From NCBI GenBank assembly GCA_965238045.1, contig CBDEGU010000007.1:434001-498000 (forward strand): a DNA stretch of 64,000 nucleotides, in the 5' to 3' direction. Within the stretch, counting starts at the first letter, position 1. Every line of letters begins with the position of its first letter. The stretch comes from CBDEGU01 sp965238045. Lineage in GTDB: Bacteria > Acidobacteriota > Terriglobia > Bryobacterales > UBA6623. Made by a program: the position numbers and the translations under genes. This document shows, in pieces, positions 24,350 to 33,323 of the stretch. The notes below the pieces were generated by a model. It was given only the letters and a program-made list of their open reading frames with translations, was not told the origin of the DNA and made no database searches.

Positions 24350-26872
24350 TTGGCTGAACAACCACCCCAAGAACCGACACAACTCCCGCTAAGCGGCGCC
24401 GGAGGCGGCCAGAATTTGGTCCCCATCGACCTCGAAGTCGAGATGAAGAAATCGTATCTCGACTACGCCATGAGCGTGATCATCGGCCGTGCGCTGCCCG
24501 ACGTGCGCGACGGCCTCAAGCCCGTACAGCGGCGTATTCTCTACGGCATGCTCGAGGCCGGTCTGCGCCCGAACCGGGGATACCGCAAAGCGGCGAAAAT
24601 CGTGGGCGAGGTGATGGGAAACTATCATCCTCACGGCGACTCATCGATCTACGACACGCTGGTTCGCATGGCGCAGCCTTTTTCGTTGCGATATCTGCTC
24701 GTAGACGGCCAAGGCAATTTCGGATCGGTCGACGGGGACCCGCCGGCGGCGATGCGCTACACCGAGGCACGGCTGACCTCCTTCGCTGAAGCGCTCCTCA
24801 ACGAACTGGATCAAGACACGGTCTATTTCCGGCTCAACTACGACGAAACCTCCGAAGAGCCCGAGTATCTGCCGGCGGCGGCGCCAAACCTTCTGGCCAA
24901 CGGCGCCAACGGAATTGCGGTCGGCATGGCAACGAACATCCCGCCGCATAATCTTACCGAACTTGTCGACGCGGCGATTCTGCTGGTGGAGAAACCTGAG
25001 ACAACCCTGGAGGAGCTGACCCAGATCGTCAAGGGACCGGACTTTCCCACCGGCGGCATCATCTGCGGCCAGGAGGGCATCCTCAACGCATATAGGACCG
25101 GGCGCGGCCACATGACGGTGCGCGCGCGCGCGACGATTGAAGACTTCGACAAGGACCGCAAACGCATCGTCGTAAGCGAAATTCCCTACCAAGTCAACAA
25201 ATCTCGCCTGATCGAGCACGCCGCCGCGCTGGTGAACGACAAGAAGATGGAAGGCATATCCGACATACGGGACGAAAGCGACCGGCAGGGCATGCGGATC
25301 GTCTTCGATGTGAAGCGGGGAGAAGAGCCCGAGATTGTGCTGAACAATCTCTACAAGCACACTCAGATGCAAAACGGCTACGGCATCATCATGCTGGCCA
25401 TCGTCGCGGGCGGGCAGCCGCGAGAACTGGGGCTGCGCGACTATCTGGGACATTTCATCGATCACCGCATCGATGTCGTGCGGCGGCGGACGAACTTTCT
25501 GCTGCGCAAGGCGCACGACCGCGAGCACCTGCTGCTGGGTTTCCAGAAGGCGCTGGATCATCTGGATGCGATCATCGCGCTGATCCGGGCTTCCTCGAGT
25601 CCGGCCGATGCCCGCGAGCGGCTGATGAACAGCTTCGAATTTAGCCGCAGGCAGGCGCAGGCGATTATCGAACTGCAGTTGCAGCGTCTGACGGCCATGG
25701 AACGACAGAAGATCATCGACGAACTGGCCGAGATTCAGCGGCGCATCGCCGGGTACCTCGAGATTCTCGGTTCCGACACCGTCCTGCGCAAAGTCGTGGT
25801 CACCGAACTGCAAGTCGTGCGTGAGAAGTTCGGCGACGAACGGCGCACGGAACTGGCCGGACCGGTAAGTCAGATCTCGATCGAGGACTTGATCGCCGAC
25901 GAGGACATGATCGTGACCGTGACGCACAACGGTTTTCTAAAACGCACCCCCGCCGACACCTACAGTCAGCAGTCGCGCGGCGGGCGCGGACGCATCGGCA
26001 TGGGCACGCGCAGCGATGACTTCGTCGAGCAGCTCTTTATCGGCTCGACGCATTCCTATGTTTTGGCGTTCACGAATCTCGGCCGCGTCTACTGGGTGAA
26101 GGTCTACAACATCCCCGACGCGGGAACGACCGGGAAGGGCAAGCATATCGCGAATCTGGTGAACCTCCAGCCGGACGAACATGTACAGGCGTTTCTGCCC
26201 GTTCGGGAATTCGTGGCGGGACGCTACATCGTGATGGCCACGCGCGACGGGGTCATCAAGAAGTGCGACCTCTCGGTGTTTGATCATCCGCTCTCGCGCG
26301 GCATCATCGCCATTGCGCTCGATGAAGGAGATGAGCTGATCTCGGCGCGCATCATTGACGGCGAGCCCGAGATTTTCGTCGCGACCTATGAGGGCAAGGC
26401 GATTCGTTTCGTCACCGAGGACGCGCGGGCGATGGGCCGGCCGGCTCGCGGCGTGCGCGCCATCCGGCTTGACAAGGGCGACCGCGTCATCGGCATGCGC
26501 TGCGTCTCGCCAGAACACCTGATCCTCTCGGTTACCGAGAACGGCTACGGGAAGCGCACCAAGCTCGAGCATTACCGGCTCACCCGCCGCGGGGGCAAGG
26601 GCGTCATCAACATCAAGACCAGCAAGCGCAATGGCAAGGTTCTGGCGATTATGAAGGTGAGTCAAGACGACGAGGCGATGCTGATCACGCGCAGCGGAAA
26701 GATCATCCGCATCGGATCGGACAAGATACGGGCGACCGGGCGGGCGGCGCAAGGCGTGCGCCTGGTCGCCCTGGAGAAGGGAGATCAGGTAGCCGCCGCC
26801 GCCGTGCTGCGGGACCCTCAGCCCAACGGGAAGGACAAAGAAGACGACGCCCAGGGCGTGTTGATTCAGTGA
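24350..26872 (+). CDS. gyrA: DNA gyrase subunit A
   Basis: GyrA breaks and rejoins DNA in the gyrase heterotetramer. The 840-residue product has SYLDYAMSVIIGRALPDVRDGLKPVQRRILY near residue 30, the catalytic Tyr in AAMRYTEARL near 133, and a GyrA box QSRGGRG near 543 at the start of six beta-propeller blades. Residues equivalent to the quinolone region read GNYHPHGDSSIYDTLVRMAQ (Ser-Ser type, wild-type-like). TTG 24350 preceded by GGAAAGGA is taken as start. It is 3.9 kb from gyrB with larE, dnaA and dnaN between. Confidence 0.97.
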   Translation: MAEQPPQEPTQLPLSGAGGGQNLVPIDLEVEMKKSYLDYAMSVIIGRALPDVRDGLKPVQRRILYGMLEAGLRPNRGYRKAAKIVGEVMGNYHPHGDSSIYDTLVRMAQPFSLRYLLVDGQGNFGSVDGDPPAAMRYTEARLTSFAEALLNELDQDTVYFRLNYDETSEEPEYLPAAAPNLLANGANGIAVGMATNIPPHNLTELVDAAILLVEKPETTLEELTQIVKGPDFPTGGIICGQEGILNAYRTGRGHMTVRARATIEDFDKDRKRIVVSEIPYQVNKSRLIEHAAALVNDKKMEGISDIRDESDRQGMRIVFDVKRGEEPEIVLNNLYKHTQMQNGYGIIMLAIVAGGQPRELGLRDYLGHFIDHRIDVVRRRTNFLLRKAHDREHLLLGFQKALDHLDAIIALIRASSSPADARERLMNSFEFSRRQAQAIIELQLQRLTAMERQKIIDELAEIQRRIAGYLEILGSDTVLRKVVVTELQVVREKFGDERRTELAGPVSQISIEDLIADEDMIVTVTHNGFLKRTPADTYSQQSRGGRGRIGMGTRSDDFVEQLFIGSTHSYVLAFTNLGRVYWVKVYNIPDAGTTGKGKHIANLVNLQPDEHVQAFLPVREFVAGRYIVMATRDGVIKKCDLSVFDHPLSRGIIAIALDEGDELISARIIDGEPEIFVATYEGKAIRFVTEDARAMGRPARGVRAIRLDKGDRVIGMRCVSPEHLILSVTENGYGKRTKLEHYRLTRRGGKGVINIKTSKRNGKVLAIMKVSQDDEAMLITRSGKIIRIGSDKIRATGRAAQGVRLVALEKGDQVAAAAVLRDPQPNGKDKEDDAQGVLIQ

Positions 26873-26898
26873 GAGTGCTGATACAATAAACAGGCACC

Positions 26899-26931
26899 GG
26901 CCCGCGGGGGCGCGATCATCGCCCGCGGCCC
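26899..26931. terminator. GC-rich hairpin after gyrA
   Basis: GGCCCGCGGG at 26899-26908 pairs imperfectly with CCCGCGGCC at 26922-26930 around the loop region GGCGCGATCATCG. It lies 27 bases after the gyrA stop and before larE. No T run follows, so it is only a candidate terminator. Confidence 0.4.
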
Positions 26932-26954
26932 GCTTCACCAGATCAGTTGCTGCC

Positions 26955-27812
26955 ATGCCTCCAACCGCTGAAACTCATAAGCAGAAACAGGAGAGGCTGT
27001 TCTCTATTCTCCGCCCGATGGACCGGGTGCTGGTGGCGTTTTCCGGCGGCACCGACTCGGCGTATTTGGCCTGGGCGGCGGGCCGGGTGCTGGGCGAGAG
27101 AGCTTTGGCGATTACCGCTGACTCGGCGTCGATTCCCGCATCCCACAAGCGGGACGCCGAAGCGTTCGTCAAGCGCTACAATCTCCGGCACCGCTATATC
27201 GAAACGCTTGAGTTCGAAAATCCTGATTACGTCAAGAACGACGCGAACCGCTGCTTCCACTGCAAGGACGAGTTGTTCACGCGGTTGAAGGTTTTCGCCG
27301 GGCAGCATGGCTATGCGAATATCGTCTATGGCGTGAACGTCGATGATACGTCGGATTTTCGTCCCGGGCAGCGAGCCGCGATCGAACACGGTGTTCACGC
27401 TCCGCTGCTCGATGCGGGCTTGACCAAAGCCGACATCCGGGAACTTTCCCGGCTGGAGGGTTTGCCGACCTGGGACCGGCCGGCTTCGGCGTGTCTGAGT
27501 TCGCGTATCCCCTACGGAACAACGGTTACGCCCGAAAAAATCCAGAAGATAGAGCAGGGCGAAGAATCGCTGAAACAGCTTGGCTTTCGTGTCTTCCGGG
27601 TTCGCTATCACGACGAACTGGTTCGAATCGAAGTCGGCGCCTCCGAGCTGTCCCGGGCGCTGGATCCAGAGATGGCCGCCCGCTTCACGGCGATCTTCAA
27701 AAAGCTCGGATTCAAGTACGTCACGCTCGATCTTGAAGGTTACCGGCAGGGTTCTCTCAACGAAATTCTTCCAAACAAACTCGTCAAACAAATCCAGCCC
27801 GCCGTGTCGTGA
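26955..27812 (+). CDS. larE: ATP-dependent sacrificial sulfur transferase LarE
   Basis: LarE adds sulfur to pyridinium dicarboxylate adenylate mononucleotide in the synthesis of the nickel-pincer cofactor of lactate racemase and related enzymes. The 285-residue product has the PP-loop FSGGTDSAYLAW at residues 29-40, NRCFHCKDELF near 98 and ACLSSRIPYGT near 178, where the Cys corresponds to the sulfur-donating Cys of the Lactobacillus enzyme. YRQGSLNE is the C-terminal signature. No larA, larB or larC is in the window, so the partner genes must be elsewhere. It lies 253 bp before dnaA. Confidence 0.92.
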   Translation: MPPTAETHKQKQERLFSILRPMDRVLVAFSGGTDSAYLAWAAGRVLGERALAITADSASIPASHKRDAEAFVKRYNLRHRYIETLEFENPDYVKNDANRCFHCKDELFTRLKVFAGQHGYANIVYGVNVDDTSDFRPGQRAAIEHGVHAPLLDAGLTKADIRELSRLEGLPTWDRPASACLSSRIPYGTTVTPEKIQKIEQGEESLKQLGFRVFRVRYHDELVRIEVGASELSRALDPEMAARFTAIFKKLGFKYVTLDLEGYRQGSLNEILPNKLVKQIQPAVS

Positions 27813-27914
27813 GAACTGGCATTTTTCTGCTGCGTCCGACCGGCGGAAAAACTTCTCTAACCACTATAAACATTGGTCTTGACTCTGTTTTAGCTCTTCC
27901 GGTTGTTCTTTCCG

Positions 27915-27945
27915 TTGAAACTCAACAGCTGTGCTAAACTACAAT
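27915..27945 (+). promoter_or_regulatory. Candidate dnaA promoter
   Basis: TTGAAA at 27915-27920 and TACAAT at 27940-27945 are separated by 19 bases, slightly longer than ideal. They lie about 120 bases before the chosen dnaA start. The 253-bp larE-dnaA gap also has TTGACT at 27879 without a matching -10. Confidence 0.35.
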
Positions 27946-28065
27946 CTCCCTGGTGCCAACAATCCGCTGCCGAGCAGGTTTTCGGCGGCGGAACATGCCC
28001 CTTTGCACGGCCAAGACTTGAGGCAGGAACCCGGAGCCAGATTCCTCCGTGATCGACCACCCCCA

Positions 28066-29382
28066 ATGATAAATGAGTGGCAACAAATTCTGGAGCGTCT
28101 TGAACCGAATGTCAGCCGTGACGGCTACGTAAACTGGTTGCAACCGATCCAGTTCAGCCATATTGATGATGCCAGAACACTGCATCTCAAAGCCCCCAAC
28201 CCGAGCGCGATTCGCTGGCTTGAGACCGAATATCAAGACTCGATTCTCTCGACAGCGAGGAATCTTTCACTCGGCGTCGAGAGCGTTGTGTTTCTTGTGA
28301 ACAGTTCATCGCCTTTATCTTCGGGGCGGCCTCCTGAGCAGACGCGCTTCGACTTCAGCCAGAAGGCCTGGAGCTTCAACCCCAAGTACAGTTTCGATGC
28401 TTTCGTCGTAGGGTCTTGCAATGAATTTGCCCATGCCGGCGCGCAGGCAGTCGCCAACAATCCTGCGCGGGCCTACAATCCTCTCTACATCTATGGCGGT
28501 GTTGGGATGGGCAAGACGCACCTGATGCACGCGATCGGCCAGCAGCTTCGGACGAATTTCCCTGAGCTGCAGGTTGTCTATGTCTCAGGCGAGGAGTTCA
28601 TGAACGAGATGATCAGTTCACTGCGCTATGACCGCATGGGATCATTTCATGAACGTTTTCGTTGCGCCGATGGTCTGCTGGTGGATGATATACAGATTCT
28701 GGAGAAAAAAGAGCGCACGCAGGAGGAATTTTTTCACACTTTTAACGCCCTATACAATTTGCAGAAGCAAATCGTCATATCCAGCGACCGGCCTCCGAAG
28801 CAGATTCCAGGAATCGTCGACCGTCTGCGTTCTCGCTTCGAGTGGGGTCTGATGGTCGATATCCAAGCTCCGGACCTTGAGACGAAAATGGCCATCCTAG
28901 ATCGCAAGGCGGAAGAGTTTTCGATTGATCTGCCGCACAAGGTCAGAATCCATATGGCCACGCAGCTGAAGTCCAACGTGCGAGAACTAGAAGGGGCGCT
29001 CACGCGTCTAATGGCGGTAGCCTCGCTCACGGGCGAGGAAATCACTCTTTCGATGGCCAAGCAAACGCTGCGCTCGATGGTGTCGATTCAAGAGAATAAA
29101 CCGACGATCAACGGAATCGTGCGGCTGGTAGCTGAGGAGTTTGGAATCGAGGCCAGCGAGCTGCGCGGCAAGTCCAATGCCAGAGCGATCTCGTTCCCTC
29201 GCCAAGTAGCGATGTATCTCATCAGAGAACTCATCGGATCTTCCTACCCTGAGATCGGCAGGGCCTTTCGCGGCAAGCACCACACCACCGTCATTCATGC
29301 CGTCAACAAAATCGAACGCTTGTGCCAAAACGACGACGATATCAACAACCTCGTCCACAAGCTAACTGATAGAACCAATTAG
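28066..29382 (+). CDS. dnaA: Chromosomal replication initiator protein DnaA
   Basis: The 438-residue product starts at ATG 28066 (MINEWQQILERLEPNVS), the usual start of DnaA domain I; the 45-codon upstream extension lacks family similarity. Domain III has Walker A YGGVGMGKTHLMHAIG near residue 146, Walker B GLLVDDIQIL near 205, and DRPPKQIPGIVDRLRSRFEWGL (box VII arginine). Domain IV ends with RGKHHTTVIHAVNKIE near 405, the DnaA-box-reading signature. It is followed by an AT-rich spacer and dnaN. Confidence 0.97.
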   Translation: MINEWQQILERLEPNVSRDGYVNWLQPIQFSHIDDARTLHLKAPNPSAIRWLETEYQDSILSTARNLSLGVESVVFLVNSSSPLSSGRPPEQTRFDFSQKAWSFNPKYSFDAFVVGSCNEFAHAGAQAVANNPARAYNPLYIYGGVGMGKTHLMHAIGQQLRTNFPELQVVYVSGEEFMNEMISSLRYDRMGSFHERFRCADGLLVDDIQILEKKERTQEEFFHTFNALYNLQKQIVISSDRPPKQIPGIVDRLRSRFEWGLMVDIQAPDLETKMAILDRKAEEFSIDLPHKVRIHMATQLKSNVRELEGALTRLMAVASLTGEEITLSMAKQTLRSMVSIQENKPTINGIVRLVAEEFGIEASELRGKSNARAISFPRQVAMYLIRELIGSSYPEIGRAFRGKHHTTVIHAVNKIERLCQNDDDINNLVHKLTDRTN

Positions 29383-29660
29383 ATATAATGAGATATCCAC
29401 AGACCGGGCCTGCGCCCTGCCCGCAGCACATGCGGATATCTGAAGCAAGGACCGTTTCTCAGCCCTGGATCACCATCCCATCCACCGAATGAAAAACGGT
29501 CAAGTTTATGGAAACAAGACACTTAACATTGATTTCCACAAATTCACAGCCTCTATGAATACGATAGGTATAAGAGTATTTCCATAACCCAAGTCACAAG
29601 ACAGGAAATCTACCAGAGCCGAGTACAAGTCGGCCAGTACCCGGTGGAAGGTGCGGATTG
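29383..29660. other. Candidate oriC region between dnaA and dnaN
   Basis: This 278-bp spacer is visibly more A+T-rich than its surroundings, particularly 29500-29600. ATATCCACA at 29393-29401 matches the DnaA box TTATCCACA at 8 of 9 positions and ATTTCCACA at 29532-29540 at 7 of 9. No full-consensus box was found, so the placement rests mainly on gene order and base composition. The dnaN Shine-Dalgarno GGAAGG is at the right end. Confidence 0.5.
29391..29441. repeat. Inverted repeat after dnaA
   Basis: AGATATCC at 29391-29398 is repeated inverted as GGATATCT at 29434-29441, and an inner GGGC/GCCC pair lies between. The outer arm overlaps the DnaA-box-like ATATCCACA. It could be a dnaA terminator or an origin structure; the sequence does not decide. 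Confidence 0.5.
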
Positions 29661-30773
29661 ATGGAACTAACGGTAAAGAAAACTGATCTGGTCAAGGAGC
29701 TAAGCCTTGGCCAAGGGGTCGTTGAGAGAAAGACTACCATTCCGGTTCTCTCCAATGTTCTGTTGGAGACCGATGGCAATGATCTCGTCTTGATGTTCAC
29801 GGACTTGGAGTTGGCCATCCGAAGCGCCTGTCCGGCGGAGGTGATCAAGCCAGGTTCGACGACCATCCCGGCGCGGAAATTGCTGGACTACGTTCGCTTG
29901 CTTCCCGACGCTGAGCTGAAGATCAAGGTTTCCGACAATCATTCGGCGATGCTGGTCTGTGGCCGCTCGCGAACCCGCATTGGCGGAATGTCACAGGAGA
30001 ACTTTCCTGAACTGCCGGCTATGCCCGCGCCACTTACTAAGATCCCAGCGGCGATGCTGACAAGTGTTATTTCAAGAACGATCTTTTCGATTGCCAGCGA
30101 GGAATCGCGTTATACGCTGACCGGCGGCTTGCTGATTCTCAAGGAAGAGGGCCTTGTACTGGTAACAACCGATGGCCACCGGCTCTCTTATATCGAGGGC
30201 GAGCACACCTTCGAAGGTATCAGCGGTCAGTTGAAGGCGCTGGTTCCGAGAAAAGCTCTGGCGGAAATTCTGAAGATTGCCTCTGAGGGTGGGGGCTCCA
30301 TGGAGTTCGAATTCGCCACTGATGAGAATCATCTGTTCTTCCGCTGCGGATCGAGACTCTTGATTACCCGCAAGCTCACCGGACAGTTCCCTGACTATGA
30401 GCGTGTCTTGCCAAAGAAGAAGGGCCATACGGTTATCTTGGGCCGCGAGGAGGCCACTGCGTCAATTCGCAGAGTCGCCCAGTTCGCCGATGATCGCTCG
30501 CATGCGATTCGGTTGGAACTCAGCAATAACGAGCTGAAACTGGTGGCAAGCAACGCCGAAGTTGGCGATAGCGAGGAGACGATCCCAGTCGAATATGAGG
30601 GTGACACCATCAAGGTTGGTTTTAACTCCCACTACCTGCTTGATTTCCTAGCCGTCGCCGACGGTGACACCGTACACCTGGAATTGCAAGGCGAGGACAG
30701 CGCAGGCCAGTTTGTGCAGCCCGACCTCGAAGGCTATGACTACCGCTATGTCATCATGCCTATGAGAATCTGA
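29661..30773 (+). CDS. dnaN: DNA polymerase III beta subunit (sliding clamp)
   Basis: The 370-residue product forms the ring clamp that tethers polymerase to DNA. It starts MELTVKKTDLVKELSLGQGVVERKTTIPVLSNVLLE, the standard DnaN N-terminus; the TTG three bases earlier is less likely than ATG 29661, 11 bases after GGAAGG. Three repeated clamp domains are evident, with LVTTDGHRLS near residue 168, FPDYERVLP near 250 and a C-terminal YDYRYVIMPMRI holding the conserved MPMR end. gyrB follows after 19 bases. Confidence 0.97.
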   Translation: MELTVKKTDLVKELSLGQGVVERKTTIPVLSNVLLETDGNDLVLMFTDLELAIRSACPAEVIKPGSTTIPARKLLDYVRLLPDAELKIKVSDNHSAMLVCGRSRTRIGGMSQENFPELPAMPAPLTKIPAAMLTSVISRTIFSIASEESRYTLTGGLLILKEEGLVLVTTDGHRLSYIEGEHTFEGISGQLKALVPRKALAEILKIASEGGGSMEFEFATDENHLFFRCGSRLLITRKLTGQFPDYERVLPKKKGHTVILGREEATASIRRVAQFADDRSHAIRLELSNNELKLVASNAEVGDSEETIPVEYEGDTIKVGFNSHYLLDFLAVADGDTVHLELQGEDSAGQFVQPDLEGYDYRYVIMPMRI

Positions 30774-30792
30774 ACCAACCGAACCCTAACCC

Positions 30793-33225
30793 ATGGCGCA
30801 ACAACAACCTACAAACCCAGAACAGTACGACGCTGAAAGTATTCGTGTCCTCGAAGGACTAGAGGCCGTCCGCCTCCGCCCGGCAATGTATATTGGGTCG
30901 ACGAGCGAGATCGGCCTGCACCACTTGGTCTATGAAGTTATTGACAATTCCGTTGACGAGGCGCTGGCTGGTTTCTGCACCGAGATCTCGGTTACGATTC
31001 ACCTGGACAATTCGATTACCGTTGTCGACGATGGCCGCGGCATACCAGTGCAGATCCATCAGGAAGAGGGTGTTTCAGCGGCCCAAGTGGTGATGACGAA
31101 GCTGCACGCCGGCGGCAAGTTCGATTCCAACAGCTACAAGGTTTCGGGCGGTCTTCATGGCGTCGGCGTTAGTTGTGTCAATGCACTATCAGAATCGCTG
31201 TCGCTTGAAATCTGGCGGGAGGGTTCGACCTGGGAGCAGCAGTATCATCGCGGCGAACCGGATGCGCCGATGGAAAAAACGGGCAAAGCCGGCCGCAAGA
31301 CAGGCACCAAGATTACCTTCAAGCCCGACTCGCAGATTTTCACGACGACGGAATACAAGTACGACATGCTGGCGCAGCGATTGCGCGAGATGGCGTTTCT
31401 CAACGGCGGTTTGCGCATCTGTCTCGCGGATGAGCGGGACGACACCCGGAAGCCACAGGTGTTCGAGTTCAAGGGCGGTATTTCGGAGTTTGTCACACAT
31501 TTGAACCGCGGAAAGCAGGTCCTGCACGCGGACCCCGTCCATTTCCAAGACAGCCGCCCTGTGGAGAAAGAAGGCGAGCTGTCGATGGAAGTCGCGATGC
31601 AATACCACACCGGGTATGCGGAGAACGTTTTCAGTTTCGCCAACACCATCAACACGGTGAATGGCGGCACGCACCTCAGCGGCTTCCGCTCAGGGCTTAC
31701 GCGCACGATCAATGCTTACGGCCAGGGCACCAAGCTGTTCAAGAACATCAAGGAGAACCTCAGCGGCGACGACGTTCGCGAGGGCCTCACCGCCGTGATC
31801 AGCGTGAAGCTGCCCCAGCCTCAGTTCGAAGGTCAGACCAAGGGCAAACTCAACAGCGACATTCAAGGTCAAGTGGTTGCGTTTGTCAATGACAAGCTCG
31901 GCGCTTATTTTGAAATGAACCCCGCGGTGGCGAAGAAGATCGTGCAGAAGGCGCTGGACGCTTCCCGGGCCAGAGAAGCCGCGCGCAAGGCGCGAGATCT
32001 GACCCGCCGCAAGGGCGTTCTCGACAGCGGGGGCCTGCCCGGCAAGCTCGCCGATTGCCAAGAAAAAGACCCGCGGGCCGCGGAAGTCTTCCTTGTCGAG
32101 GGCGAATCGGCTGGCGGCACGGCCAAGCAGGGCCGGCATCGCCGGAATCAGGCGATCCTTCCGCTCAAGGGCAAGATTCTCAACGTCGAGAAAGCCCGTT
32201 ACGACAAGATGCTCGCTCATGACGAGATCCGGGCCATGATCACGGCGCTTGGCACGGGCATCGGAGTGGATGACTTCGATCCGGCCAAGCTGCGCTATCA
32301 CAAGATCATTCTGATGACCGACGCCGACATTGACGGTTCGCACATCCGCACTCTGCTGCTGACATTTTTCTTCCGGCAGATGCGGGAGCTGATTGACCGC
32401 GGTCATGTCTTCATCGCCCAGCCTCCTCTCTATCGCATCAAGCGCGGCAAGAAGGAGAAGTACATCCGTGACGAAGCGGAGTTCGCGCGCGAGATCATTC
32501 GCTGGGCGACGGAAGATATTCGGGTCGATTACGGCTCCAACGGAGCGTCCGGGCAATCGATCGAGAAGGAGCAGTTGCGCGGTTTTCTCCAGAAGGTCGA
32601 CGAGTTCGCGGCCATGTTTCACAAGCTCGACCGGCGTCTTCGCAGTGCGCGGGTCATTGATGTGCTGGCGGACCCGGCGCTGCGGCTTGATTCGAAGGAA
32701 GACTTCGCCGGCAAAGCGAACCTTGAGGAGCTAGCCGGACGTCTCAAGGCGCTCGGCCTCACTGTCATCGTCCTGGAAGACGAGATGCATGGCGCCTATA
32801 AGCTCTCGTTCCAGGAGTCGACCGAGGGCGAGCACTTTATCGACCTGGAGCTTTCCGCGCAGCCCGAGTACCGCCGCCTGCGCTCGCTCTCGAAACAGAT
32901 CGCCGACTTCAACAAACCGCCCTTCAAAGTCTTCGTGAAGGACACCGAAGAAGAAGTCGCCGACTGCATGGCGTTGCTCGAATATATCAAAGCGGCGGGC
33001 ATGAAAGGCGCCTCGGTGCAGCGCTACAAGGGTCTGGGCGAAATGAATGCGGAACAGCTTTGGGACACGACCATGAACCCGGAGACGCGCCGTCTGCTGC
33101 AGGTCCGTATCGACGACGCGGTGGCGACCGAAGAGATCTTCTCTACCCTCATGGGGGAAAGCGTCGAGGCCCGGCGGAAGTTTATTGGCGAGAACGCTCT
33201 CAACGTCAAGAATCTCGATATCTAG
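30793..33225 (+). CDS. gyrB: DNA gyrase subunit B
   Basis: GyrB is the ATPase of gyrase. The 810-residue product has the GHKL motifs EVIDNSVDEALAGF near residue 50, VDDGRGIPV near 81 and SGGLHGVGVSCVNAL near 118, then the Toprim set EVFLVEGESAGG near 435 and MTDADIDGSHIRTLLLTFFFR near 512. Beyond that is an extra segment of about 170 residues (about 560-730), as in the long E. coli-type GyrB, before the C-terminal QRYKGLGEMNAEQLWDTTM. It is in the dnaA-dnaN-gyrB cluster and converges with lipA. Confidence 0.97.
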   Translation: MAQQQPTNPEQYDAESIRVLEGLEAVRLRPAMYIGSTSEIGLHHLVYEVIDNSVDEALAGFCTEISVTIHLDNSITVVDDGRGIPVQIHQEEGVSAAQVVMTKLHAGGKFDSNSYKVSGGLHGVGVSCVNALSESLSLEIWREGSTWEQQYHRGEPDAPMEKTGKAGRKTGTKITFKPDSQIFTTTEYKYDMLAQRLREMAFLNGGLRICLADERDDTRKPQVFEFKGGISEFVTHLNRGKQVLHADPVHFQDSRPVEKEGELSMEVAMQYHTGYAENVFSFANTINTVNGGTHLSGFRSGLTRTINAYGQGTKLFKNIKENLSGDDVREGLTAVISVKLPQPQFEGQTKGKLNSDIQGQVVAFVNDKLGAYFEMNPAVAKKIVQKALDASRAREAARKARDLTRRKGVLDSGGLPGKLADCQEKDPRAAEVFLVEGESAGGTAKQGRHRRNQAILPLKGKILNVEKARYDKMLAHDEIRAMITALGTGIGVDDFDPAKLRYHKIILMTDADIDGSHIRTLLLTFFFRQMRELIDRGHVFIAQPPLYRIKRGKKEKYIRDEAEFAREIIRWATEDIRVDYGSNGASGQSIEKEQLRGFLQKVDEFAAMFHKLDRRLRSARVIDVLADPALRLDSKEDFAGKANLEELAGRLKALGLTVIVLEDEMHGAYKLSFQESTEGEHFIDLELSAQPEYRRLRSLSKQIADFNKPPFKVFVKDTEEEVADCMALLEYIKAAGMKGASVQRYKGLGEMNAEQLWDTTMNPETRRLLQVRIDDAVATEEIFSTLMGESVEARRKFIGENALNVKNLDI

Positions 33226-33323
33226 CCCCGTGTCAGGATCCGTGCGGTCGGGCATCGTCGCGCTGTGCCAGCTACAGAATCCCGGTCTCTACAGAATGTT
33301 GGTCTCGCCGATCCGCCCGGCTT

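Noticed and set aside
24641..25927. Long minus-strand frames opposite gyrA
   Set aside because: Shadow frames caused by high GC and strong codon bias in gyrA; the plus-strand product is unmistakable.
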